Made by a program: the position numbers and the translations under genes | Shown here: piece by piece, positions 7,717 to 13,513 of the stretch | Layout: every line of letters begins with the position of its first letter | Position numbering within the stretch: position 1 is the first letter of the stretch | The notes under the pieces: model-generated | Databases searched by the model: none | What the model was told of the DNA's origin: nothing | Seen by the model: only the letters and a program-made list of their open reading frames with translations | DNA from: Alphaproteobacteria bacterium | GTDB taxonomy: Bacteria; Pseudomonadota; Alphaproteobacteria; UBA8366 | DNA length: 13,513 nucleotides | NCBI GenBank assembly: GCA_030743445.1 | Contig: JASLSL010000282.1 | Location: forward strand, 1-13,513 | Direction of reading: 5' to 3'

Positions 7717-7745
7717 TTGGAATCCGCGCACGCTTTCGCCATACT
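7717..7745 (+). promoter_or_regulatory. Candidate promoter of the 601-residue protein gene
   Basis: TTGGAA (7717-7722), a 17-base spacer, then CATACT (7740-7745); each hexamer matches four of six consensus bases. The -35 lies inside a small inverted repeat, GCGGA-N7-TCCGC (7711-7727), that could be an operator. The leader would be about 70 bases. The location in the divergent gap fits; the strength of the match does not prove it. Confidence 0.33.
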
Positions 7746-7823
7746 GTTGTCTCTGTTTCGATGCGAGCGCGGCCGCGCCGCGTCCGTCCGCGGAACGAAG
7801 CCACCAGGGGAGAGTAAGAGCCG

Positions 7824-9629
7824 GTGTCCGGCGAGAAAAAAGATAAACAAGACGGGCCCGACTCGAAGGCCCGGAAATGGATCGGCGGAACGGTTGCGGG
7901 AATCGTCGCCCTGTTCGTCGTTTATGGATCCTTGTTCACCTATGGCGATCCGCGTCCCGAAGACATCGACAAGTCGGCGCTCGCATCCGCGACCTTCACG
8001 GCGCCCGCACAGCTGGTCGCGGGCGACACATACTATCGGGTCAGCGCCAAGGCGGTCCCGGCCATGCAATCGTCGGAATCGTCGACCCTGGGGGCGCGGC
8101 TGTGGAAGGGAATGGTCGCGCCGGCATGGCGCAACAGTACGGCGACCCGGGTCGTCGTCTCGCTCGAGACCAACCGGGAGCTCAAGCTTCCGGTCGATGG
8201 CGCCAAGGGTCACTATGTATTGCTCGATACGGTCCTGGGCGAGGCACCCCAGGCCAAGTTTTCCCGATTTCTCAGGCGCGAGGCGGACGACAAGGCGGTC
8301 CTGCGTCTGACGGTCACGAACAAGCCGAGGGAGGGCTGGGGCTTCATCCATAACACTTTGGCTTGGTTCGATCGGCAGTTGCGCCGCGGCGAAGCCACGA
8401 CCAAGACGCCGCCCAAGAGCGAGCCGGTTAGCGTGTTCGCCGGCGGCCCGGGCAACGCGCTCGATGATAAAAGCCGTTTCTTGGTGCTGCACGATCCCAA
8501 GGGACGGGTCGCCGGCCACGTGGAACTCGGAATCGAGGCCCGGGAGTCGCTGATATTCGCGCCGGACTTCGTGAAGTTCTCCGGGCCCGGCGAGAACTCG
8601 CATATCGTCGGGTTCGTTGCCGAGCATGGCGGATTCGATGCCCGCAACGCGGCCCTGCAGCGATTGGTCGACGCTAATACGCCGGATAATTTTCTCAAGA
8701 CCGGCTACAAGGAGACGCTTAAGTCTCACCGCGCGTCCTTGTTCGGCGCCGCGGATGACGAGGCGCCGAGCTATCGCGATCGCGATACCTACACGCAGGC
8801 ACTCGTTACACGCTTCGAGGCCGAGTGCCGCGACCACTTCGCCGGGCTGAAAGGTAATTTCGGGCTCGGCGAGCGCGACGCCGCGTTGGTGACCTATCTG
8901 TTGCATATCAGCGATCCCAGCTTCGCCACCCGGCAATGGCTCGACGGCGTTTGCGGCGACGATAGGCTTGGCGCAGCACTCAAGAAGATCGGCGCGCCGC
9001 CGGCCGCCAAGCCGGTGCCGGTCGGCGAACCGAAGCCGGCGAAGGTGACGGTCAAAAAGACCAAACCAAAGGCCAAACGAACGGCGCCGCGGCGGCGGGT
9101 GGCGGCATCCTGCTACGGCGCCACGGGCAAGGGTCCGGCCGTGCGCTGCAAGGCGCTGAACGAGATCGCCCGCGAATGGCGTGGGGGCACCAAGCTGCTG
9201 CAGATGAAGGCCTCGCGCCGGCACATCCTCGCCAAGGCCGGGTTGGAAGAGCCGACCCCGGATATGCGCTACGTCATGACCGATTTCGACAATCGCCGCC
9301 GGCTTCTGATCTATATGGCGCTGTCGAAGGTTCAGAGCTTCGCCTGCTTCCGCCACCTGGACGCCAAGGTCAAGACCATGCAGGCACTGGTCATGATGCA
9401 AGAGGGCGTCGGCAGGAAACAGCATCGGGTCGACGTAATGGAGTTCGTGTTCGACCTCGCCAACAAGATCACCAAGATCCGCCGGCGTCCGGCGATGCTG
9501 GTGGATATCGCCGCGGCAAAGACCCTGCCGCGACGCTCGCGTTGCCGATCCTGGCTGTTGCCGAAATACGGCAAGCGGCTGAATAAAATAATCGACGCCC
9601 GCTGGAAGCTGCCGGTCAAGTCGGGCTAG
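7824..9629 (+). CDS. Membrane-anchored protein of unknown function, 601 residues
   Basis: I do not recognise a family. What is visible: a short charged cytoplasmic N-terminus (1-18), one membrane-spanning segment (about 19-40, rich in Val, Gly, Ile and Phe) with no signal-peptidase site, then a mainly beta-looking region with many short Val/Leu strands (about 60-250), a helical stretch (about 270-390), a Lys/Pro/Ala linker (391-428, KPVPVGEPKPAKVTVKKTKP-like), and a basic helical C-terminal domain (429-601). The C-terminal part has cysteines at 430, 442, 508 and 574. A single N-terminal anchor with the bulk in the periplasm is the simplest topology. Start is a GTG at 7824: an in-frame TAA lies 9 bases upstream and the next Met is residue 81, beyond the membrane segment. 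AGGGGAGAG precedes it. Codon use and GC match the neighbours, so it is a real gene. Confidence 0.8.
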   Translation: MSGEKKDKQDGPDSKARKWIGGTVAGIVALFVVYGSLFTYGDPRPEDIDKSALASATFTAPAQLVAGDTYYRVSAKAVPAMQSSESSTLGARLWKGMVAPAWRNSTATRVVVSLETNRELKLPVDGAKGHYVLLDTVLGEAPQAKFSRFLRREADDKAVLRLTVTNKPREGWGFIHNTLAWFDRQLRRGEATTKTPPKSEPVSVFAGGPGNALDDKSRFLVLHDPKGRVAGHVELGIEARESLIFAPDFVKFSGPGENSHIVGFVAEHGGFDARNAALQRLVDANTPDNFLKTGYKETLKSHRASLFGAADDEAPSYRDRDTYTQALVTRFEAECRDHFAGLKGNFGLGERDAALVTYLLHISDPSFATRQWLDGVCGDDRLGAALKKIGAPPAAKPVPVGEPKPAKVTVKKTKPKAKRTAPRRRVAASCYGATGKGPAVRCKALNEIAREWRGGTKLLQMKASRRHILAKAGLEEPTPDMRYVMTDFDNRRRLLIYMALSKVQSFACFRHLDAKVKTMQALVMMQEGVGRKQHRVDVMEFVFDLANKITKIRRRPAMLVDIAAAKTLPRRSRCRSWLLPKYGKRLNKIIDARWKLPVKSG

Positions 9630-9634
9630 GCGCG

Positions 9635-9712
9635 ACTTTAATCCGGGGACACGATGGTGATGGACGGTGCGGATTGCACCGGCTTACCGATATCGTGTCC
9701 CCGGATTAAAGT
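9635..9712. repeat. REPIN/MITE-like palindromic element with 21-bp perfect inverted arms
   Basis: Arms at 9635-9655 and 9692-9712 are exact reverse complements over 21 bases, with a 36-base centre that itself contains a 6-bp hairpin (CGGTGC-GGATT-GCACCG, 9665-9681). Two opposed repeats around a short folded centre is the layout of REPIN elements moved by REP-associated tyrosine transposases. The arm core, TAATCCGGGGACAC, resembles from memory the GGGGACAC palindromes near such transposases in other bacteria. No transposase is in the window. Mobility is inference; the palindrome is fact. Confidence 0.7.
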
Positions 9713-9717
9713 TTTTT
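9635..9717 (+). terminator. Palindrome plus T6: probable terminator of the 601-residue gene
   Basis: The 21-bp stem begins 5 bases after the stop codon and is followed directly by six T residues (9712-9717). The loop is unusually large for an intrinsic terminator, but the nested hairpin would shorten it. It would also separate this gene from tetR. Confidence 0.5.
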
Positions 9718-9737
9718 CTGGACTAATCGGTCCAGAA
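9716..9737. promoter_or_regulatory. Operator-like site 1 (in front of tetR)
   Basis: Near-perfect palindrome TTCTGGAC-TAATCG-GTCCAGAA with 8-bp arms. It shares 12 of 22 positions, including the whole GGAC-N6-GTCC core, with the sites at 10395-10416 and 10638-10659. It covers the -35 and much of the spacer of the tetR promoter, consistent with autorepression. Confidence 0.72.
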
Positions 9738-9747
9738 TGATTATATA
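9719..9747 (+). promoter_or_regulatory. Candidate tetR promoter
   Basis: TGGACT (9719-9724, four of six) with a 17-base spacer to TATATA (9742-9747), inside the only clearly AT-rich stretch here. The -35 is buried in operator site 1. Confidence 0.5.
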
Positions 9748-9793
9748 TCTCTTCGCAACCTGATCGAGACGATCGAGATAACGGTTCGAGGCA

Positions 9794-10378
9794 ATGGCAA
9801 GACCACGCGAATTCAACGAAGGCGAGGCCCTGGAGAAGGCGATGGACGTCTTCTGGTCGAAGGGCTACGAAGCGGCCTCGCTCGTCGATTTGACGACGGC
9901 GATGGGGCTCAGCAAGTCGAGCCTCTACGACACCTTCGGCAACAAGCACGAGCTCTACCTCGCCGCGATGGACCGCTACAACGAGACCGTCGCGAGCATT
10001 GCGGTCGGGTCCATCATCGAGGAGGCGGGCGGCGGCAAAAAGGGAATCGCCGCGGTGTTCAAATGCTTCGTCAAGAGCATGACCTGCCCGGAGGGGCGCC
10101 GCGGTTGCTTCGTCGCCAATTCGGCGGTCGAGATGGGTTCGCGTGACGACGCCGCGGCGAAGCGCGCTTGTGCCGGCCTCGCCTGCATGGAGCAGTCGTT
10201 CCTAGAGGCGGTCGAGACGGCGCAAGTGGCGGGCGACATCCCGGCCGACCGCGACGCCCTGGCGCTGGCGCGCTATCTCACCGCCTCGCTGAACGGGATG
10301 ATCGTGATCGCAAAGGCGCGGCCTGAGGCGATGGCGCTCGAGGACGTGGCGCGGATGACATTGCGGGCCCTCGACTAG
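9794..10378 (+). CDS. TetR/AcrR-family repressor, NemR-like redox or electrophile sensor
   Basis: 194 residues, normal for the family. The N-terminal DNA-binding domain (about 8-55) ends with the recognition helix region LSKSSLYDTFGNKHELY (39-55). The ligand-binding half (56-194) contains five cysteines: 91, 98, 105, 126 and 131. In the segment CPEGRRGCFVANSAVE, Cys105 lines up by eye with Cys106 of E. coli NemR, the residue that reacts with electrophiles and hypochlorite there, and Cys98 falls near NemR Cys98. The setting supports the same role: E. coli nemR controls the Old Yellow Enzyme gene nemA, and here an Old Yellow Enzyme follows. The gene probably represses itself through site 1 and the genes to its right through sites 2 and 3. 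A weak GAGG precedes the ATG. The inducer is inferred, not shown. Confidence 0.92.
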   Translation: MARPREFNEGEALEKAMDVFWSKGYEAASLVDLTTAMGLSKSSLYDTFGNKHELYLAAMDRYNETVASIAVGSIIEEAGGGKKGIAAVFKCFVKSMTCPEGRRGCFVANSAVEMGSRDDAAAKRACAGLACMEQSFLEAVETAQVAGDIPADRDALALARYLTASLNGMIVIAKARPEAMALEDVARMTLRALD

Positions 10379-10394
10379 GCGTTTTTTTTGACGA

Positions 10395-10416
10395 TAACGG
10401 ACCGATTGGTCCCGAA
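10395..10416. promoter_or_regulatory. Operator-like site 2 (in front of the 57-residue ORF)
   Basis: GGACC-GATT-GGTCC palindrome in the same 22-base frame as sites 1 and 3. It lies one base after a TTGACG hexamer (10388-10393, five of six to -35), itself at the end of a T8 run (10382-10389). The -10 is not clear. A repressor bound here would sit in the promoter spacer. Confidence 0.7.
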
Positions 10417-10431
10417 CGATGAAAAGGTACG

Positions 10432-10438
10432 AAGGAGA
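10432..10438 (+). promoter_or_regulatory. Ribosome binding site of the 57-residue ORF
   Basis: AAGGAGA lies 6 bases before the ATG at 10445. The frame is open further up to a TTG at 10388, but that would put the operator inside the coding region and it has no ribosome binding site, so the ATG is chosen. Confidence 0.7.
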
Positions 10439-10444
10439 ACGAAG

Positions 10445-10618
10445 ATGCAAAACAAACGGAACGAATCAGTTGAAACCGCCGACGAGGCCGGCGAATGGGC
10501 CGGTTCGGAGACGCTGTTCCTGATGAACTGCTACGACGTGTGGAGTGCGACGCCATCGCGCGACTGCTTCGATGGCCCCGCCGGCGCGACCGAGGAAGAG
10601 ACCGGCGCCACCGAATAA
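10445..10618 (+). CDS. Small acidic two-cysteine protein, 57 residues, unknown function
   Basis: Not recognised. It starts at an ATG with a good ribosome binding site and ends at TAA 10618. It is strongly acidic (13 Asp/Glu against 3 Lys/Arg), soluble, with no membrane segment. A hydrophobic and aromatic centre, LFLMNCYDVWSATPSRDCF (24-42), carries Cys29 and Cys41 and is flanked by low-complexity Glu/Ala/Thr ends. It has its own operator-like site upstream (site 2) and another before the next gene (site 3), so it appears to belong to the TetR regulon as a separately controlled unit. The two cysteines in an electrophile or redox regulon invite a sensing, scavenging or partner role, which is speculation. 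The ORF could be spurious, but ribosome binding site, operator and exact placement argue for a real gene. Confidence 0.6.
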   Translation: MQNKRNESVETADEAGEWAGSETLFLMNCYDVWSATPSRDCFDGPAGATEEETGATE

Positions 10619-10637
10619 GCCAATCTTTTTCTGACTG

Positions 10638-10659
10638 TTCTGGACCGTTCAGTCCCAAA
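10638..10659. promoter_or_regulatory. Operator-like site 3 (in front of the Old Yellow Enzyme operon)
   Basis: GGAC-CGTTCA-GTCC core with TTCT and CAAA flanks, aligned base for base with sites 1 and 2. It ends 23 bases before the ATG of the enzyme. CTGACT (10631-10636) and TAAAAC (10661-10666) are weak promoter hexamers around it. It is less symmetric than site 1. Confidence 0.65.
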
Positions 10660-10682
10660 CTAAAACCGAGAGGAAACACGAA

Positions 10683-11834
10683 ATGACCAAGCCGAACTTC
10701 AAACCCCTGCAGAACATCCAGTCGAGCGTGCCGGACATCTTCACCCCGGCCCAAGTCGGTCGGTACGAGCTCGCCAACCGCGCCGTGATGGCGCCACTGA
10801 CCCGCAACCGCGCCGGCGAGGGCGGCGTGCCGCGGGCGATGAACGTCGAATATTACCGCCAGCGCGCGTCGGCCGGCCTGATCATCACCGAGGGCTCGCC
10901 GATCTCGGCCCAGGGCGTCGGCTATCCCGGCACCCCGGGCATCTACACGTCGGAGCAGGTCGCGGGCTGGAAGCGCGTGACCGACGCGGTGCACGACGAG
11001 GGCGGCTGCATCTTCCTGCAGCTCTGGCATGTGGGGCGGATCTCGCACCCCTCGCTGCAGCCGGACGGCGAATTGCCGGTGGCGCCCTCGGCGATCCAGC
11101 CCATGGGCGAGGCCTTCACCGCCGACGGCCTCAAGCCCTTCCCCACCCCGCGCGCCTTGGAGACGGACGAGATCGCCGACGTCGTTACGCAGTTCCGCAC
11201 AGCGGCCGAGAACGCGCTGGAGGCCGGGTTCGACGGGGTCGAGGTCCACGCAGCCAACGGCTACCTGCTGGACCAGTTCCTGCGCGACGGCAGCAACCAC
11301 CGCACCGACCGGTACGGCGGCTCGCTGGAGAACCGGGTGCGGCTGCTCCTGGAGGTGACCGAGGCCGTGGTCGAGGTCTGGGGCGCCGACCGGGTCGGCG
11401 TCAGGTTTTCGCCGGTCAACGGTTTCAACGACATCCGCGATTCGGCGCCGGACGTGACCTTCCCCTACGCCGCGAGCCGGCTCAATCGGTTCGGCCTCGC
11501 CTACCTGCACGTGGTCGAGGCGAGCTTCGTCGGCGAGGAGCACCCGCGGACTTTCGACAAGGCCAAGCTGCGCCGGGTGTTCAAGGGCGCCTACATGGCG
11601 AACGGCGGCTACGGCCACCAGACCGCCGAGACGGCGCTCGCCGCAGGTGCCGCCGACGTGATCGCGTTCGGCACGCCGTTCCTCGCCAACCCGGATTTGG
11701 TCGAGCGCTTCGCCCTGGGTGCTGCACTGAACGAGCCCGATCCCGAAACCTTCTACGGCGGCGACGAGCGGGGCGACCTCGACTACCCGTTCCTCGGCGA
11801 CCCGGTCACTGCGGTGACCGCGACCGCGGCCTGA
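10683..11834 (+). CDS. Old Yellow Enzyme-family NAD(P)H:flavin ene-reductase (NemA-like)
   Basis: FMN enzyme that reduces activated C=C bonds of unsaturated aldehydes, ketones and maleimides, and often nitro compounds, using NAD(P)H; 383 residues, cytoplasmic TIM barrel. Visible: MAPLTR with flavin-contacting Thr40, QLWHVGR with Trp115, substrate-binding His189 and Asn192 with Tyr194 in HAANGY (189-194), TDRYGGSLENR (208-218), Arg241, and the phosphate loop ANGGYG (306-311). In AFGTPFLANPDL the position that is Arg348 in yeast OYE1 (FMN phosphate contact) is Thr331. The N-terminus is about 14 residues longer than in PETN reductase-like members; GAGAGGA at 10668-10674 supports this ATG. First gene of a four-gene run: the next ATG is 28 bases after its stop. 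Operator site 3 lies just upstream. Confidence 0.95.
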   Translation: MTKPNFKPLQNIQSSVPDIFTPAQVGRYELANRAVMAPLTRNRAGEGGVPRAMNVEYYRQRASAGLIITEGSPISAQGVGYPGTPGIYTSEQVAGWKRVTDAVHDEGGCIFLQLWHVGRISHPSLQPDGELPVAPSAIQPMGEAFTADGLKPFPTPRALETDEIADVVTQFRTAAENALEAGFDGVEVHAANGYLLDQFLRDGSNHRTDRYGGSLENRVRLLLEVTEAVVEVWGADRVGVRFSPVNGFNDIRDSAPDVTFPYAASRLNRFGLAYLHVVEASFVGEEHPRTFDKAKLRRVFKGAYMANGGYGHQTAETALAAGAADVIAFGTPFLANPDLVERFALGAALNEPDPETFYGGDERGDLDYPFLGDPVTAVTATAA

Positions 11835-11848
11835 CCCAACCCCTTACC

Positions 11849-11854
11849 AAGGAG
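11849..11854 (+). promoter_or_regulatory. Ribosome binding site that decides the AhpD-like start
   Basis: AAGGAG ends 8 bases before the ATG at 11863. An in-frame GTG at 11854 overlaps this site and is rejected as the start. Confidence 0.8.
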
Positions 11855-11862
11855 TGAAACCA

Positions 11863-12423
11863 ATGAGCATCTTTCCCATTCACACGGTGGAGTCCGCGCC
11901 GGAGGCGGCGCGTCCGATCCTCGAGGGCGTCCAGCAGAAATTCGGCTTCGTGCCCAACCTCATGGGCGCCTTCGCCGAAGCGCCGGCGACGCTCGAAGCC
12001 TACCTCACACTCTCGGAGCAGTTCGACAAGTCGTCCCTAACCGCGACCGAACGGCAGGCGGTCATTCTCGCGGCGAGCGTCGAGAACGAGTGCCACTATT
12101 GCGTCGCCGCACATACGGTGGTCGCCAGTATGCAGCAAGTGCCGAACGACGTGGTCGCAGCCCTGCGCGAGGGTCATGCGATCCCCGATGCGCGCCTTGA
12201 GGCTTTGCGACAGTTCACCGTGACGTTGGTCGAGAACCGCGGCTGGGCCACCGAAGAGAAGATCCAAGCCTTCCTCGCGGCCGGGTTCAACCGCAGCCAG
12301 GTACTCGAGGTCGTGCTCGGCGTCACGTTCAAGACGCTCTCGAATTACACCAACCACTTGGTCGACACGCCCGTCGACACGGCTTTCGCGCCGCATGCGT
12401 GGCAGTCGGCCAAGGCCAGCTGA
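11863..12423 (+). CDS. AhpD-like peroxidase-related protein (carboxymuconolactone decarboxylase family)
   Basis: 186 residues, all-helical AhpD fold. The active motif E-x-x-C-H-Y-C-x-x-x-H is complete: Glu74, Cys77, Cys80 and His84 in VENECHYCVAAH. In AhpD these residues act as a thiol relay reducing hydroperoxides or regenerating a partner peroxiredoxin. The N-terminal stretch GFVPNLMGAFAEAP (28-41) is typical of the subfamily annotated as uncharacterised peroxidase-related enzymes. It lies second in the operon, 28 bases after the ene-reductase and 26 bases before the GST gene, each with its own strong ribosome binding site. The context suggests peroxide or quinone-cycling defence. The exact substrate is unknown, and a lactone decarboxylase role is unlikely given the CxxC. 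Confidence 0.92.
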   Translation: MSIFPIHTVESAPEAARPILEGVQQKFGFVPNLMGAFAEAPATLEAYLTLSEQFDKSSLTATERQAVILAASVENECHYCVAAHTVVASMQQVPNDVVAALREGHAIPDARLEALRQFTVTLVENRGWATEEKIQAFLAAGFNRSQVLEVVLGVTFKTLSNYTNHLVDTPVDTAFAPHAWQSAKAS

Positions 12424-12449
12424 CGCCGCGCGGGAAAGGAGCAAGACCG

Positions 12450-13151
12450 ATGATCGACCTTTACTTCTGGACCACGCCGAACGGGTACAAGCCGCTGCTG
12501 TTCCTCGAGGAAACCGGGCTGCCCTACGCCATCCGCCCGGTCGACATCGGGGTCGGCGAGCAGTTCGAGCCCGCGTTCCTGGAAATCTCGCCCAATAACC
12601 GGATTCCGGCGATCGTCGACAACGACCCGGGGGGTGGCGAGGCGCCGAATTCGGTGTTCGAGTCCGGCGCCATCCTGCAATACCTCGCCGAGAAATCGGG
12701 CACTTTCCTGCCCGGCGACCTCAGGGGCCGGACCGAGACCCTGCAATGGCTCAACTGGCAGATCGGCGGGCTCGGCCCGATGCTGGGGCAGAACCTGCAC
12801 TTCAGCGCCTACGCGCCGGAAGAACTGCCCTACGCCATCGGCCGGTACGCCAACGAGACGATGCGGCTCTACCGAGTGCTCGACAAGCGGCTCAAGGATC
12901 GCCCCTTCGTCGCCGGCGAGGACTACACCATCGCCGACATGGCGATCTATCCCTGGGTCCTGCGCACGGAGCGCGAGCGCGAGCACCTCGGCGACTTCCC
13001 GCACCTCGATCGCTGGTATCGTGCGGTCGCCGCCAGGCCGGCGACGATCAGTACCTACACCAAGGGGGCCGCGATCAACACCCAGCCGACAGTGACCGAG
13101 GAGTCGAAGAAGATCCTGCTCGGCCAGACCGGAGTGCAGGTGGCGGCATAG
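12450..13151 (+). CDS. Glutathione S-transferase, Nu-class/YfcG-like disulfide oxidoreductase
   Basis: 233 residues: thioredoxin-like N-domain (1-85) and helical C-domain (about 92-210). The start of the N-domain, LYFWTTPNGYKPLLFLEE (4-21), carries the TPNG motif (9-12) typical of YfcG/YghU-like GSTs, which lack a catalytic Cys or Tyr and bind glutathione or its disulfide through Thr and Asn. The glutathione-binding features ISPNNRIPAIVD (46-57) and FESGAILQYLAE (70-81) are present, and YTIADMAIYPW in the C-domain is the usual N-capping motif. It probably reduces disulfides or conjugates electrophiles to glutathione. ATG at 12450 is preceded by AAGGAG 8 bases away; a longer in-frame start at 12399 would overlap the previous gene and is rejected. 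Third gene in the operon, 20 bases before the next. Confidence 0.93.
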   Translation: MIDLYFWTTPNGYKPLLFLEETGLPYAIRPVDIGVGEQFEPAFLEISPNNRIPAIVDNDPGGGEAPNSVFESGAILQYLAEKSGTFLPGDLRGRTETLQWLNWQIGGLGPMLGQNLHFSAYAPEELPYAIGRYANETMRLYRVLDKRLKDRPFVAGEDYTIADMAIYPWVLRTEREREHLGDFPHLDRWYRAVAARPATISTYTKGAAINTQPTVTEESKKILLGQTGVQVAA

Positions 13152-13171
13152 CCCCGCCCAGGAGGGAGCAC

Positions 13172-13513
13172 ATGACCGACATTACCAGCGACATCGTCTT
13201 CACCGACACGGTGAAGGGGATCCAGGAGCGCAAGGGCTCGCGCACCGGCTACGCCAAGATGGAGGCGAAGGGCGGTTGGCGGGACAGCGTGACGGAAGAC
13301 CTGGCGGCGTTCATCGCCGGCCGCGAGTCGTTCTACCTCGGCACCGCCAACGCCGCTGGCCAGCCCTACATCCAGCACCGCGGCGGACCCAGGGGGTTCC
13401 TTCGGGTGATCGACGACAAGACCCTCGCCTTCGCCGACTTCACCGGTAACCGGCAGTACATCACCCAGGGCAATCTCGCCGAGAACGACAAGGCCTACAT
13501 CTTCCTGATGGAT
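13172..13513 (+). CDS. Pyridoxamine 5'-phosphate oxidase-family FMN-binding protein (C-terminus cut by window edge)
   Basis: 114 codons are visible from an ATG with AGGAGG 6 bases upstream; the frame is open to the window end. The sequence follows the split-barrel FMN-binding fold of COG3576-type proteins: a helical N-terminus (about 12-50), then ESFYLGTANAAGQPYIQHRG (52-71), the strand and turn that packs on the flavin, followed by GFLRVIDDKTLAFADFTGNRQYITQGNL. These proteins are flavin-dependent reductases or unknown FMN/F420 binders rather than true PdxH enzymes; the N-terminal length and QHRGGP motif fit this. Fourth gene of the run, 20 bases after the GST, so very likely in the same transcript. 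Whether further operon members follow cannot be seen. Confidence 0.85.
   Translation, partial: MTDITSDIVFTDTVKGIQERKGSRTGYAKMEAKGGWRDSVTEDLAAFIAGRESFYLGTANAAGQPYIQHRGGPRGFLRVIDDKTLAFADFTGNRQYITQGNLAENDKAYIFLMD

Noticed and set aside
7671..9425. Long minus-strand open frame (extends the thioesterase to 749 residues) antisense to the 601-residue gene
   Set aside because: Homology is confined to the last 164 residues. The upstream part is Arg/Leu/Ala-rich, family-free and mirrors the third-position GC bias of the plus-strand gene, as expected for an antisense shadow.
9638..9949. Minus-strand 103-residue open frame over the palindrome and tetR start
   Set aside because: It covers the inverted repeat, operator and promoter; no ribosome binding site or homology.
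10382..10389. T8 run right after the tetR stop as an intrinsic terminator
   Set aside because: Only a 3-bp stem (CCT/AGG) precedes it, so terminator folding is unconvincing; it more likely belongs to the promoter of the small ORF.
10278..11618. Minus-strand 446-residue open frame opposite the tetR end, small ORF and Old Yellow Enzyme
   Set aside because: It crosses three plus-strand genes and two operators; its composition is that of a GC-rich shadow.

Overview
This window is GC-rich, densely coded bacterial DNA, most likely from an alphaproteobacterium (Rhodospirillales-like). That placement is an inference from the high GC, the style of the proteins and the codon use; there is no rRNA or other marker gene. 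I see no tRNA, rRNA, CRISPR array, phage gene or intact transposase.

Left part (1-7670), mostly housekeeping and membrane or signalling genes. On the minus strand a UvrD/PcrA-type helicase gene (673-2976) is followed 6 bases later by the ribosomal protein L11 methyltransferase gene prmA (1-666, cut by the window edge). Divergent from uvrD is a secreted or periplasmic HtrA-like protein with a PDZ domain (3103-4125) whose three catalytic residues all appear to be replaced. It converges, with a 4-base gap, on a ClC-family anion transporter with two CBS domains (4130-5908, minus). Upstream of that on the same strand lie a soluble diguanylate cyclase (5993-7042) and a hotdog-fold acyl-CoA thioesterase (7176-7670).

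Middle (7671-9793). A 601-residue membrane-anchored protein of unknown function (7824-9629) is transcribed divergently from the thioesterase. Five bases after its stop is a perfect 21-bp inverted repeat with a nested small hairpin and a following T6 run. It resembles a REPIN-type palindromic mobile element and may serve as the gene's terminator.

Right part (9716-13513), the most interesting region: an apparent electrophile- or redox-stress regulon. A TetR-family repressor with NemR-like cysteines is followed by a 57-residue acidic two-cysteine small protein. Next comes a tightly spaced run of four redox or detoxification genes: an Old Yellow Enzyme, an AhpD-like peroxidase-related protein, a Nu-class-like glutathione S-transferase, and an FMN-binding split-barrel protein cut by the right edge. 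Three matching 22-bp operator-like sites (GGAC-N6-GTCC core with conserved flanks) lie in front of the regulator, the small ORF and the Old Yellow Enzyme. This gives a self-consistent picture of one repressor controlling itself, the small protein and the enzyme operon.
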